A DNA stretch of 37,870 nucleotides from Pholiota molesta. Its lineage: Eukaryota; Basidiomycota; Agaricomycetes; Agaricales; Strophariaceae. How positions within the stretch are numbered: the stretch's first letter is position 1; each line of letters starts with the position of its first letter. A program made the translations under genes and the position numbers. Below the pieces are notes generated by a model that made no database searches, had not been told where the DNA came from, and saw only the letters and a program-made list of their open reading frames with translations. The stretch is taken from NCBI GenBank assembly GCA_014925825.1, contig JACGCK010000334.1:1-37870 (forward strand), read 5' to 3'. Positions 20,907 through 31,498 of the stretch are shown here, piece after piece.

Positions 20907-23443
20907 TCACAGCCCCGCATCGTACATCTTCCGCGCGAGCGCGATGTAGAAGCGCTGCAGGTCCTCCTTGCTCGCGAGCTCCTTCTGCGTCCCCCGGCCC
21001 TTGTCCTCCCGCTCCATCCGGCGCTTCATCTCCGACGGCGGCACCGGGGGCGCGGGCGGCGGGCGGCTCGGGCGGCGGTCGTGCACCATATGCGCCACGG
21101 CGCGCGCGCTGAGGTCTTTCGCGGATGCGCTGCTGTCGGTAGCAGTCGGCGCCGTGGGCGCCGCGGGCCCGGGCGCGTCGGCGCTCGCCTTCGCCTTCTC
21201 CTTCTCCTTGCCCTTCCCGCTGTCCCCTGGGGTGCGCCGCAGGATGACAGCGGGCGCCGGCACGCGCTCGATGAGCCAGTCGAAGACGACGGAAAGGGTG
21301 TCCGTGGACAGCTTCACGACCTCGTCCTCCTTCTCCGCGCGCCGGGGCGCAGCGGCCGCCTTCCTCGCCGACGGGCCGTGCGACTTGAGCGCGCCGGCGG
21401 CGCCTTCCGCCGAGGTCTCCACCGCGGACAACAGCGACGACGACGCAGACAGCGGCGCCTTCTTCTCTTCCGGACTGGGCTGCGCGCCGCCTGCCGCCTT
21501 GTCCGCCGCCTCCTGGTCCTTGTTCTTCTTCCACGCGCCGACGAAGCGCGTCCAGTCGCCGAAGCCCCACCCGTCGCCTTGCACATGGGCCGTTGGGATG
21601 ATGGTATGCGCGCCAGCACGGGCCAGGTTCGAAAGGGACGACGCCAGCGGCAAGGAGCCGAGACCGATGGCAGGGATGGCAGGGATGTCCACGCCGAATT
21701 CGATACCGCGCGCGCCACGCATTTCCCAATCTACATAACAGGCCGGTCGACATGTGAGCGAAAGAGTGGATAGCGGAGGGTACAAGAAGAAAACGCACGA
21801 TCGCAGCCCTCCATGGTCCCTAGAAATTCTCCCCACTTCGCACTCTGGATGGTAACCAGCCCATCATTGCCCCATTCCCGCTCGTCCGCCCAAAACGGCG
21901 TCTTGTCGACTGAAGCGCCACTTCGGTACTGCTCCTCCCATAGCTTCTTCAGCCTTTCCCTTTCCTTCTCTTCAACACCATCCAGCACCATCTTAGGTAG
22001 CCAGAAAGGATGCCACACACTTACGCCACCCGCGGACATTCTTCCTGCGACGCTCCAATATTTAACGCGTGGATTATCGGGAGTGTTGGGATTGAATACG
22101 TCGTTTAAATAGTCTGATGTGAGGTTCGCGTATGCGGGAGAGTCGACGATAGATAAAAGCAGGGTGGTAAAAGATGACGGGAGCGAGCTGAAGGATAGTG
22201 TAAATGAGGATTCCGATGTGGATTTGGGTTTGCGGGGCTCGGATCCTTCTCTCTCGATCTCAGCTGAGAATTTCTCGATGTCGCGGCGTTTTAACTCTTC
22301 CTCTTGTTGGCGAAGCTTGCCGATTCCGATGTTGCTCTGTGGACAATAAGCTTTTTGCTACAAGTCTCTGTCATATCACTTACTTCGCACCAATCCATGA
22401 ACGGACTTCCTCGATGTGGCGTACTGATGCTAGTCAAGGAGAGTGGAGCGTATTCTTGAGGCTGAATATGCGAAATGAGATGTCGACAATCAAGTCCTCC
22501 CATGGAATGTGCAAGCAGATTTATTCCACGTCCCCTAGCGCGTGTTTTCAGTTGCTCATCCAGTTTGGTGGCTCTTGAATAGATGGATCCAGTGCTATTT
22601 AAAGGGTAAGAAGACCACAACAGTCTGAATTATACGAAACTGACCCAGGGACGGACGTCACTATCACGTCTGCGCCGACCATTCCACGAAGAATATTGAG
22701 TACATTGGACCAGTAATGCATTCGCATACTCGGAAATGTGGATGGGCCGCGTGAATCAAATCCATATAGTCCTGTAAATTTTGAGCGATCTATGTTTATA
22801 GGCCATGAAATGAGCCTTACCATGACACAAAACAATAGGATAGCGAGGTGTTCTAATAGGATCAACCAGTGCAGGATTTGCGAGGAGTTGATGTATGATG
22901 TCTGGAGGGTGAATAACCTCGTCAGGTATCCTTGGAGGCACTTTGCGAGGCGGCTCTTCCTCTGGAGCGGAATTGGGGGGCCTGGTCGGAGGGAGATTCT
23001 GACTGTAGTTGGAGCTATTCGCCTCCGTTTCTGGGCTCAAAAAGAGGCTCGGCAACGACCAATTACCAGGGATCCACTGAGGTAGCTCAATCGCAGCTAC
23101 AAATAGTTATTAGTGGTCTTACGGTGGTGCATGTGACGAACTATACACCTTTTAGAATTGTCCCATAGTCAGCAGCCGCCTGTCTCCTCTCCACCATATT
23201 ACTCCTATATGACCATCGAGGCCATTCTATGTTCGTAAGGTAATCATATGAGTGTCTGGATGAATCATTACTCGATTCCTTCAACCCATTCGGGTTCGTG
23301 GTGTCATTAGAAAGCCTTGGAGCGGTGCCATTGGCCTTCGAGGTGTGCAGCGCATACTGGTTTGAGATAGATAGTGTGGAGACGACGTTCACGAGACGTC
23401 TGAAAAGGACGACAACATGAGCTGGAAAGTAGACGCTGCTCAT
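20907..23443 (-). CDS. Lipase-like alpha/beta hydrolase
   Basis: Predicted triacylglycerol-lipase-type alpha/beta hydrolase of 756 residues. Exons 23443-23149, 23096-22821, 22771-22645, 22594-22384, 22336-21799 and 21730-20907 join in phase. An N-terminal Arg/Ser/Asn-rich leader with a short hydrophobic stretch (AHVVVLFRRLVNVVSTLS) could target it to an organelle or membrane. The core opens with RYPIVLCHGLYGFDSRGP, holding the strand-loop that forms the oxyanion hole. The nucleophile Ser263 sits in LLAHSMGGLD. The likely acid is Asp461 in NDGLVTIQSAKWG, and the base is His483 in GCDHWEMRG. Spacing and motifs match mitochondrial/fungal lipases related to lactonising lipases. The last exon adds about 270 residues of Ala/Lys/Pro-rich low complexity that ends in a helical LARKMYDAGL. 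Substrate and location are inferred only. Confidence 0.9.
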
Positions 23444-23868
23444 GGCCGTCAAGACATTAGAAACGAAAGGAGGAGGCGGATCTCAGGCTCAAGCTCCTGC
23501 CAGTCCACTCCGATGGCCGACTTGCCTGATCGGGTAACTCCACCCCAACAAAATTAACGCACGTGCGCGTTCCATTCGGCAATCACTCTTGCCGACATCA
23601 GTGGCACGGTGTACACATAGGGGAAGTTCAGTCAAAGTCCAGGTCTCCGACCACCCTTGTTGCTACCTGGTCTGGAACAGGCCTTGAATGCAAGTTCTCG
23701 GTCTGAATTTCCGGGACAATAATTCTTTTGAACTTTCTACATCATGTACAACCCATTTTTACCAAAGTATAGAAAAGAAGCCTTACTTCCTTACCCCACG
23801 ATGCACAAGCTCGATCTTTACTTAATAGAAATACAATTCGGGATTCATCGCTGACCTGGACCGCATGT
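23444..23868. other. Intergenic region between lipase and sedolisin copy 2
   Basis: Both flanking genes are on the minus strand, so this 425-bp stretch is the 3' flank of sedolisin copy 2 and the promoter of the lipase gene. No gene or clear motif is seen. Confidence 0.55.
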
Positions 23869-26649
23869 TCACGGTAACGAGAGTGCAAGAGGGAGAATTT
23901 TGCTCAGATTTGGTGTGCCGACGCCTGTGACGGGATCCCATCCTTTAGTCCTGCAAGTGTAAACCAATAGGTCGTAAGAGATTTGAGAAAAATAACAGAA
24001 AAGGGCAGAAAACTAACGCAGTGAATCCGCCTGTATTGCATCCCTGATTACCTCCCGAGGTGATGTCATTGAAAGCTCCGCGGAAGATGGAAGAATAGAT
24101 CTACGTCAATAAAATGCCGCAGTTAGAATACTGCAGCCTGTATGATATTCAATCATTAATTGAAAACTACATACCAAAGGGTTGAGAAAGCCGACGGGGC
24201 GCTTGCCAATCGCGAGACGCGCGTCGTTAACAAGTGTGAAGATAGAGCCAACGACGGGAGAGGAAGCGGATGTGCCGAAGACGAGTTCAAACTGACCGTC
24301 GATGCCTATCATGGGTGGTTAAATCTAAGTGTGTGGCCCGAGGAACGATAATGCCTACCGATTACATAGTTGGCACCGTTCGCGGAGATATCTGGGAAGC
24401 CACGAGCCTGGTGGAATTCGGTATTTCAGTGAATATCAAAGGAATCATTTCTGAGAGACTCACATTTCCACTGTTGTTGAATTGACCAGCCGTAAAAGGT
24501 GGCGGGCTATTTCTGAGGAAGTTCCTCACGTCTGCTGCTTGGTACGAGGGCAGTCTACATCCCATCTAGTCAATTCAAAACTGCTTGGGTAGTTGATGAT
24601 GAGCTTACGGGAATATATTGGAAAAGCCTCCGCCGGAGAAGATGACCTGCTCGCACGCACCCTCTGGATCGTTGACGGTTGAATTAGGATTTACTTGTGT
24701 GGCGCCGACGGCGACAACGAAGGGACAAGTAGCCTAGTCGATCAGAATATTAATTAGTACGAGAGTCTCCGTCCTAATTTGATGTTACTGACAGGGAATC
24801 CTGGGTTGAACACGTTCCCGTTTGTTACGGGTACATCTGGACAGCCAAACGCCGAATTTAGAAAAATTTGTTGAAGGTATGATCATAGTTCAATACGTAC
24901 GCTGCGCATTCAGACAGACACCACCATTTCCAGCAACACCGTTGTCACCGCTACTGTGGAAAACGGTGGTTCCCAGAAGGCCGAGCTAGATGTTCCCCAG
25001 AAGATGAGAAAATTCTTCATCCATTAGTTCAGAGAGTTCTTGGTCATACCTTGGCATATTCAGAGCATTGTCTGTTCGCAAAGGCGGGTGTCACAGTAGA
25101 TTCGTCCTGAAGGTAGGATACGGACACGGTATGCGGAGGGGCGACGATACCACAGGATTCGGGTCCTTCATAATTTGTGTCAGCGGCTAGTTTTTTCAAA
25201 CACGCGTAGGGATATGCTTACCATGAAAACCTCCAGGAAGAGGATCAGGGTAAATACCATCCTTTGATTCCAATCAAGTCCAATCAGCATCGCTGCGTGT
25301 ATTAGTTGACATCAAGGGTTATACCTGGGTTGGGTCATCTCCGCCTTCGAATGTGCAGAATGACCCATCAACGGCGTCCAGCCAATTATCAAAGCCGGCG
25401 CCTATCACCATGATTAGCGCGCATGCCTTTTATGGAAAACCTGAGGATATGATTATTTACCTTCAACAAGATCACCAGTTTGCAGGAGGGTAACTTGCTG
25501 CGGGTTCGTCAGAGCCATGGCGTATTCCAGATCGAGATCACTCTCTCCGTTGAAGTCGAAGCTCTGGTTCGTGGTTTGCACAACGGCGCCGTCGATAAGA
25601 ACAGCCTTTGGGCGCACACCCACTAGGCTTGGTGAGAAGTTTCTGCAGAGAAAGCTCGAATTAGCTTCGGGAGAACCTAACGTCCCAAAATTACATACCC
25701 GAAGAAAAGGTCAAGATCACCGGCGAGGAAGGACTGGGGTGTGAATTCGACTATAGGGTATATCTCGTAAGTAGAGGAAGAGAAGAGAACTGTGCTTTTT
25801 AGTCTGTGAAATATCTACACACCGATGCCGTAGGTGTTCTTGTGTGTGGCCACAGGTTTGTAATTGATTGAGTACAAGGCCCGGAGACATTCTGGGGTGA
25901 TGAACTGGTCGCAGTTCTTCAGGTTCGGCGTGATCCTCGCGGCGTTCTGGTCGGACTGCTTCTTTGGACCACCGTGGATGGAGGGAGCGCCCAAATTGGG
26001 TCCGGCGCGTTTCTTGAGCCTTTGCGATACCTTTGGACTGGGTCGGTGGTTGAAGTGCACAGTGGGCTTGATAAGCTCGATATGGTCTCTGATGTGGGCG
26101 GGGATGGAGTAGTCGTGGCACCCTTAGAAATACGAAAGCAATGAATACGAAATTTATGGCGCATGTATGTTTTAGATATTTACCGAGCTGCTCATCGCCA
26201 GAAGGGTGGGTAAAGACATGATATTCAGTCTGAAGGAGCTCCTCGACCTCAGCGGTTGTAGCATTGAGGTGAATCCACGCCTTGTTCGGGGCGAGACGAA
26301 GACGCTCGCTGGAGAATCCAGACTCGGTCAACCACCCAGTGACGGCCGCGATAGTATCCGCACTCGGGGAAAACATGTCCACCACCTGGGATGGCGTATA
26401 ATGTTGACCATACTTGGGCGACTCCGGGTGCGACACCTCCAACAGCAGCTCTTCCAAGCGGTGCATGTTCTGCTGCGCAAGGCCGAAGCGCATAGGGAGG
26501 ATCTTGTCTGCATCGAGGCGGCGGTCCTGTATCCAGTCGAGCGGCTCGGCGGCGCGCCTCTCGTGGACTACATGAGTAGTCGTCCGCGGAGACGGCGAGG
26601 CGATGGTGCATGCGGCAAAGAGGAAGGGCAATAACGCAGAAACGCGCAT
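23869..26649 (-). CDS. Sedolisin, copy 2 (secreted S53 serine-carboxyl peptidase)
   Basis: Second S53 pro-enzyme, 640 residues, paralogous to copy 1 and in the opposite orientation. Exons: 26649-26184, 26122-25823, 25750-25699, 25642-25461, 25401-25325, 25261-25222, 25165-25050, 24985-24901, 24836-24793, 24733-24609, 24554-24464, 24407-24359, 24305-24175, 24100-24018 and 23950-23869. Exon 1 has exactly the same length (466 nt) as in copy 1. The signal peptide MRVSALLPFLFAACTIAS is followed by the pro-domain. Catalytic Glu306/Asp310 (GESDLDLEY), Asp393 (SYLQDES) and Ser555 (GTSASSP) are present, as is FNDITSGGNQG for calcium. Compared with copy 1, Gly before QD is Leu, and YSSGDDG is HSSGDNG, so specificity may differ. 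Introns differ from copy 1 at several sites. Frame is intact; predicted functional. Confidence 0.95.
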
Positions 26650-27469
26650 GATGGCGGGAGAGAATAAGTGTAGTGTTCCCAAACCGCTAAGATATGATAG
26701 TCTGCGGCTGACTCTTTTTAACGGGACACAGAATGTCCTCTCCACGAGGTCTATTTGCAAGCCGTTCTCGCGGTGTCGTAAACGACCCGCTCGATATCCG
26801 AAGGACTGTACTGGAAGGTGTAGCCTATGTGTTATCAGCGCAAGAGGCAATACAGAAGGCCATATGGGATGATATTTCTTCGCAAATGCGACATGCGGCT
26901 CTTGAGATAAAATTACTTTCATGTGAAGAAGAGCTAAAAATAGAGCCTTACGCATTGTAGAGGTAGACTTCAAAAGCCACGGTCTCTTCTATGAGTTCAT
27001 GAGTTAAGAATATGGTGTATTTGGAAGCTGAGATGGCTCCCTTTGACGGAAGTCTCCAGACTTCCTTCAATGAGTACCGATTTCTGGGTAAAGAAGGGAT
27101 TCGTAGCTGTAAAATGATCTGTATGTAGCAGAGACCAGATCAGTACGCAATGCGATGTACAGTTTGCCTGAGAACACACTCACGAGCTGAGATCATGGTT
27201 GCATGCAGAAGCTATTTTGGAGCCGAGCCCCGCAAGATGAGCTATACATATCTTCGGGAAGGTGATTAGATTGAGATATACAGGAAAAACTTAGGTGGCC
27301 CAAATGGTTGGACACCCAGGTCCCATAATAGCATGACCGACGGACCGTCCATCAAGATTAATATCCTTATCAATAGAGAGTTGGTGGAAGATATTGCACC
27401 AATAGAGTTCCAAAACCCAAAGTCCTCGCTTTGATGCGCATCCGCAGCACCTGGATCCATTCATTCAGC
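26650..27469. other. Intergenic region between sedolisin copy 2 and HIS1
   Basis: Sedolisin copy 2 starts at the left edge and HIS1 ends at the right edge, both on the minus strand. An ATG at 26733 (+) opens a 75-codon frame (MSSPRGLFASRSRG start, helical Glu/Lys-rich end at 26960). It begins only 84 bp from the sedolisin start and has no recognised domain, so I do not call it. Nothing else is supported. Confidence 0.4.
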
Positions 27470-28726
27470 TTAGACTCTACAGTTGTCTAAATTGAAAACC
27501 AAGACATCCTGAGCACCGACCGCCACTAAATCGTCCATTACTTTCGCCAATGATTTCTTCTCCACCATAGTGCTGATCGCGACCCAGCCTTCCTCCTCTA
27601 GCGGACTCACAGTGGGCGCTCTCCTGCCCGGGGTAATTTGGAAAGCGCTGGCTAGCTTATCCCGAGAGATGTTGTACTGGCAAACAACATATTTCGACGC
27701 TGCGATAACGCCAGCAATGCGCTTAGTGATAAGTTCAATAAGGGGTGTCAGTTGTGGGTGCTTGATAGTAGCAGAACGGATGAGAACAGCTTCTGTGTCG
27801 AGGACTGTCGAAATCGCGTGCAGGCCAGCAGCGCGCATGGTATCACCAGATTCTAAAATAGAGAATTGATAAGGCATTGTTAAAATAATGGGAACAGTAA
27901 GTGCTCACCAACGAGATCAACTTGAAGAAATCGAGTGTCAGCGCGCCAGATAACAATTTTGTCCAAAGCTTTGGAGGGTACGCACCGATTCCATCGGCCA
28001 GACCGAGAGCGCAGGCAGCCTCCACGCTACCGCCGACGTACTCAATCTTCGTCTTATCCTCGCCCTTCAAACCCAGACGCTCATCGATCGGATCAAAGTG
28101 TTGCTGGGCCAGGACCTCAAAGCTCGTGACGACGCGTTTTCCAGCGAGATCTTCGACGGTCTTTATGGGGCCCGCTTCGGGAACCTGGACTTGCAGAGCG
28201 CATTTTCCGAATCCGAGACGGAGCTCTTCAACGACAAAATCTTGCATTTTGGCTTCGAGAATGACATCGTGTCCGGTGATACCAAGATCGACATTTCCTT
28301 TGCCAACGAAAGATGGGATATCGGATGCGGGAAGGAACACTCTATCGAAGCGTTAGTCGTAAGAACGACTGGATGGGTATGGGTGGTTTCACATACAGAG
28401 CAATGTTATGGTTCAAAGAAACACAAACATCCAATCTGTGGTGTCTCCGAAACTGGATATCGGCACCTTTGTTTGAAGAAACATGTCAGACTGCCTTCAT
28501 GTTATCTTCGTGAGATCAGGCTCGTACCGGCCAGCAGTGACAAGCATTTCTCGTATAATCTTCCTGATTAAACTTCTTGAATATCCCTTTACCAAGTCGA
28601 AATGTTTAGAATGCACCTTTCTTAGGGATCGCGAAAAGCAATCGACCGTCCAGAGATTCCGAGTCTGAGAAAGTTTGATCTAGTCAAAACTCTGTATGAT
28701 CGTTGGTAAATTCCTGGCGTACTCAT
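27470..28726 (-). CDS. HIS1: ATP phosphoribosyltransferase
   Basis: First enzyme of histidine synthesis: ATP + PRPP to phosphoribosyl-ATP, cytosolic and normally inhibited by histidine. Seven exons: 28726-28723 (4 nt), 28679-28617, 28563-28528, 28466-28397, 28341-27986, 27920-27909 (12 nt) and 27852-27470. All phases agree, giving 307 residues; the yeast enzyme is 297. The N-terminal domain reads GRLLFAIPKKGRLYEKCL, GADIQFRRHHRLDV and FLPASDIPSFVGKGNVDLGI. The PRPP-binding segment around VDLVESGDTMRAAGL is assembled across the 12-nt exon, which encodes VDLV. The C-terminal third (PLEEEGWVAISTMVEKKS, then DVLVFNLDNCRV) is the ACT-like regulatory domain of long-form HisG. The 4-nt first exon is inferred because no ATG lies in frame downstream of the acceptor. 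No clear TGACTC box is seen upstream; a TGACTA lies at 28837-28842. Confidence 0.93.
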
Positions 28727-29746
28727 AACAGAAGTTGGTTTGAAATTGAAAAGACTGTCAGTTGTAGGTTGTTCCTCTAGTCTGCTTTGATTGCTAGGGG
28801 GGATCTTGTCGAGAGATGGCGATGAAGAGGTCGAAGTGACTAGGATACGGCTATCCGGAGTGACTGAAATTTGCCGAGATAATGAGCACCCATTTCGATG
28901 TGGTGGCTGTACACCTGCCGTTGCACTCAACTGGTTTGGGTCGTTAACATGATAAACTTTCTTGTCAACTTGCGCGTCGACGAGCTCTAAATCCACCTTC
29001 GAGGAGTCGCTTGCCAGTGGGATGATAAGTTAACAACCATCTCATCTAATCGCCAATCAGCTTTTATACGAATCCAGCCGACAAATTTCGCAATCGGCCG
29101 CAAAATGCGGTACAACGGACACAGGGTACGACGGATTACCCACGCAATTGCACCATTCGCGACGCTGGGACTTGGAAGTGAGGGTGTCTCATCGTCTAGA
29201 CTCTTCATGATGTGATAGGTCAGATGGCACACGTTTGAGGACTTTTAAAGCGGCCATTCACCGGATATTTCGGCCTATGTTGACCGCCATGGACATTGTC
29301 ATATTGGACGCAACGATCTCAAGTTGGCCATGGTTCCATGGTCTTACATATAAAAGTAAGTCCTCAGTCCACTCAGTCCCCGTCTGCTGTATTAGTTCTG
29401 ATCAATAGTCTAAAGGTATTCCGATCATGACAAACCCTCGCCAGATTCCTTTGGCTGGACGGCTAATTACATCAACTATGCGTCTATTACCTTTTCGCTT
29501 TCCTTCCTGAGCGCATTATCTTCACCATCCTCACTTCTTTCTCGCTTTCTCGAACCCAATCTTTAAGGCTATAACACTCTGTGGCTGAATGGATAACAAA
29601 TCTTCTGGTGCTCCTTTCAAGTGCCGGTTCGTGACCCAGAAGAGACGGATGCTCGCACGTTTAAGCGCCCAAAGAAGGTTCAAGGCTATCTATATAAACC
29701 GCGCAGTCTGGTCATACATCGCCTTCTCCTCTTCCTTCGTACAGCC
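28727..29746. other. Intergenic region shared by HIS1 and the 29.7-kb gene
   Basis: Divergent promoter region of about 1 kb. On the minus strand an ATG at 29208 opens a 73-codon frame (ends 28987) with a hydrophobic/basic segment, IAWVIRRTLCPLYRILRPIA. An adjacent frame continues toward HIS1 but is offset by one base. It may be an upstream small gene or chance and is not called. A TATA box for the gene on the right lies at 29691. Confidence 0.4.
29691..29698 (+). promoter_or_regulatory. TATA box fixing the start of the 29.7-kb gene
   Basis: TATATAAA lies 49 bp before the ATG at 29747. It supports that ATG as the start and makes the earlier ATG at 29589 (a 66-codon frame overlapping the start) unlikely to be in the mRNA. 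Confidence 0.55.
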
Positions 29747-31158
29747 ATGGCCGACAACACGTATCAGTCACCTTGGAGGAACTCTATAGTCATGGCTCCA
29801 AGTGGTCGAAACTTCAGCCAGGGGGCACCAGGCTTTCGACCAAGGCCTGCTTCCGCGTCGTTTTCTCGAAGCTCTATCACGCAAGAGTCGTTACCCCCTG
29901 ACCTGGATATAATGGACGGGGTAGAAGATACCCCAATTCAAACCATAGCTGTTCCCAATGCCGATTCAGAGCAAGAAGATGTAGCTGTGGCCAACTGCAA
30001 ATACATTGGTTCGTACAACTGGATCAAAGGCGAAACGCCCACCATCCTCGTTCCAGGTAACTTCCTTATTATCGATATTGTTGTCAATATTCTGAGGCAA
30101 TCATCAGGCTCGCCTCCATTGTGGCAGAATAGAGCGGCTCCGTACACCATTCCTCCAGACACCGGCGTATATTTTTCCGACCAGAATGGCTACAAGATGC
30201 CGAAAGCCGTCCTTCTGCCACTCATCATGGCAGTCAACAAGCAAGCCGAAATGTACAAGAGGCCCCCTTTCGAATGGAGTTCCGTGGACATCGTCACGGA
30301 TAGAAACGGCTTGAGGAAGCTCACGAGATGGGTGGTCGGGGAAGAAGTTCGTGATTTCCGCATTGATTTACAGCTTGCGGGCGAGAACACCGTCTTGATG
30401 AACCGCTGGGAGAAGCGCAATCGCGAAATATTCAGCGGTCGCACGTATGGTTTTAGCTTTGAAAAAGCCTCGACTATTCCCGCGCCTGCATGCAAAGACA
30501 GCACAGGACACCATCGAATTGTCACATATGTATGTTTTGGGGGAAAATCCTTATTTTTTGCTTAACCCTTTTTTTCATGTGGCAGGATTTAAACGGCTTG
30601 AAAATGGTCGTTCGTTTCGAGGTGGACGCATGCATCCCACCGCCCGCCAAATATCCTCGCAAAAGCATATCAAGCATGGACGACCTCACTAACTCCTTGA
30701 ACGCCATCACGCTCTCGCAGTCCGTCGCGCGATCGAGCCAGCACCTCACGGTTCTAGAGGGTGGATTGGAGGTGTCTCCGACCGCCGTCGTCGAGCTCAC
30801 CACCCGCTCGCAGATGAATATAAAGATGAACGGATTCAATTGGAAGGAAGCCTATCCTCAGCTGTTCTTTTCGCAGACGGCGCACCATTTCTTGGCTATC
30901 CATCAGCGCGGCCGCTTCGTCGAGATCCGGAAGAACAAGCTCACGTCAGATGAGATGTTGGCCGTGGAGAGCGAGGCACAGGATGAACTGAAGAAAGTGA
31001 GGGTGGTGCTCGATGTGATCAAGGAGATAGTCGTCAAGCATGGAAAGAAAGGGCGGCTGAGCCTTGTTTGTCGGGATGGGGAATTGAAGGTTTATTCGAG
31101 GGTCAGCGAAGAAAGTTGCCTTCCTGATTCGGCCTTGAAACTCTTCGAGCTCTCTTGA
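29747..31158 (+). CDS. Conserved fungal protein of unknown function
   Basis: Exons 29747-30056, 30108-30529 and 30586-31158 give 434 residues. The key block is YIGSYNWIKGETPTILVPG joined across the first intron to SPPLWQNR, then a YTIPPDTGVYFSDQNGYK segment. I know this YNW...TPTI.VPG.PP.W pattern from a widespread, multi-copy fungal family often labelled geranylgeranyl pyrophosphate synthetase in databases. No DDxxD prenyltransferase motif is present, so that label is not supported here. The N-terminus (about 70 residues) is Ser/Pro-rich and disordered. The C-terminus has an FNWKEAYPQLFFSQT block and a basic helix. The first intron is 51 nt and free of stops, so reading through it adds 17 residues without breaking the frame. 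The role is unknown. Confidence 0.8.
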
Positions 31159-31498
31159 TTTTTGGACGCTTTGTTTTCTCGCATTTCCTTCTTGACACAC
31201 AGGAAAACCATCTGCCATTTTCAAGCCTAGTCAGTGACGCCAGTATGTACGCGTTGAAACTATATTCCACTTGGCATTGCGTTTCTTTGGAGAATTTGCT
31301 GCGTTCGAACTTCACTCCGTCATTATGTTCGCACGACACCAAGCTGAACCTCCATTCAAGGCGGAAGTTCCACTGTAGTGAAATCATTGGCCCCATCTGT
31401 TCCTATTTTTAAGACTAGGTGCAGTCGAGACGGTAGAAAAAGAATTGAAAGCTCCAGGATACAATTGATCCCCCATACACTCACTGTGGACCGCAAGC
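31159..31498. other. Intergenic region between same-strand genes
   Basis: This 340-bp stretch is the 3' flank of the 29.7-kb gene and the promoter of the membrane-protein gene. Nothing else is seen. Confidence 0.6.

Noticed and set aside
20797..21798. Long alternative frames (over 250 codons) over the last lipase exon on both strands
   Set aside because: High GC content removes stops. Only the minus-strand frame continues the DHWEMRG catalytic histidine across the splice site in phase.
28622..28996. Minus-strand frame of about 124 codons through the HIS1 start
   Set aside because: Its right part is upstream DNA, its left part reads through the first HIS1 intron, and its first codon is GTG.
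29589..29789. ATG at 29589 as start or upstream reading frame of the 29.7-kb gene
   Set aside because: The TATA box at 29691 lies downstream of it, and its frame is not that of the conserved protein.
29747..31158. Calling the gene a geranylgeranyl pyrophosphate synthase, as relatives are often named
   Set aside because: No aspartate-rich DDxxD motifs and no isoprenoid synthase pattern are visible.
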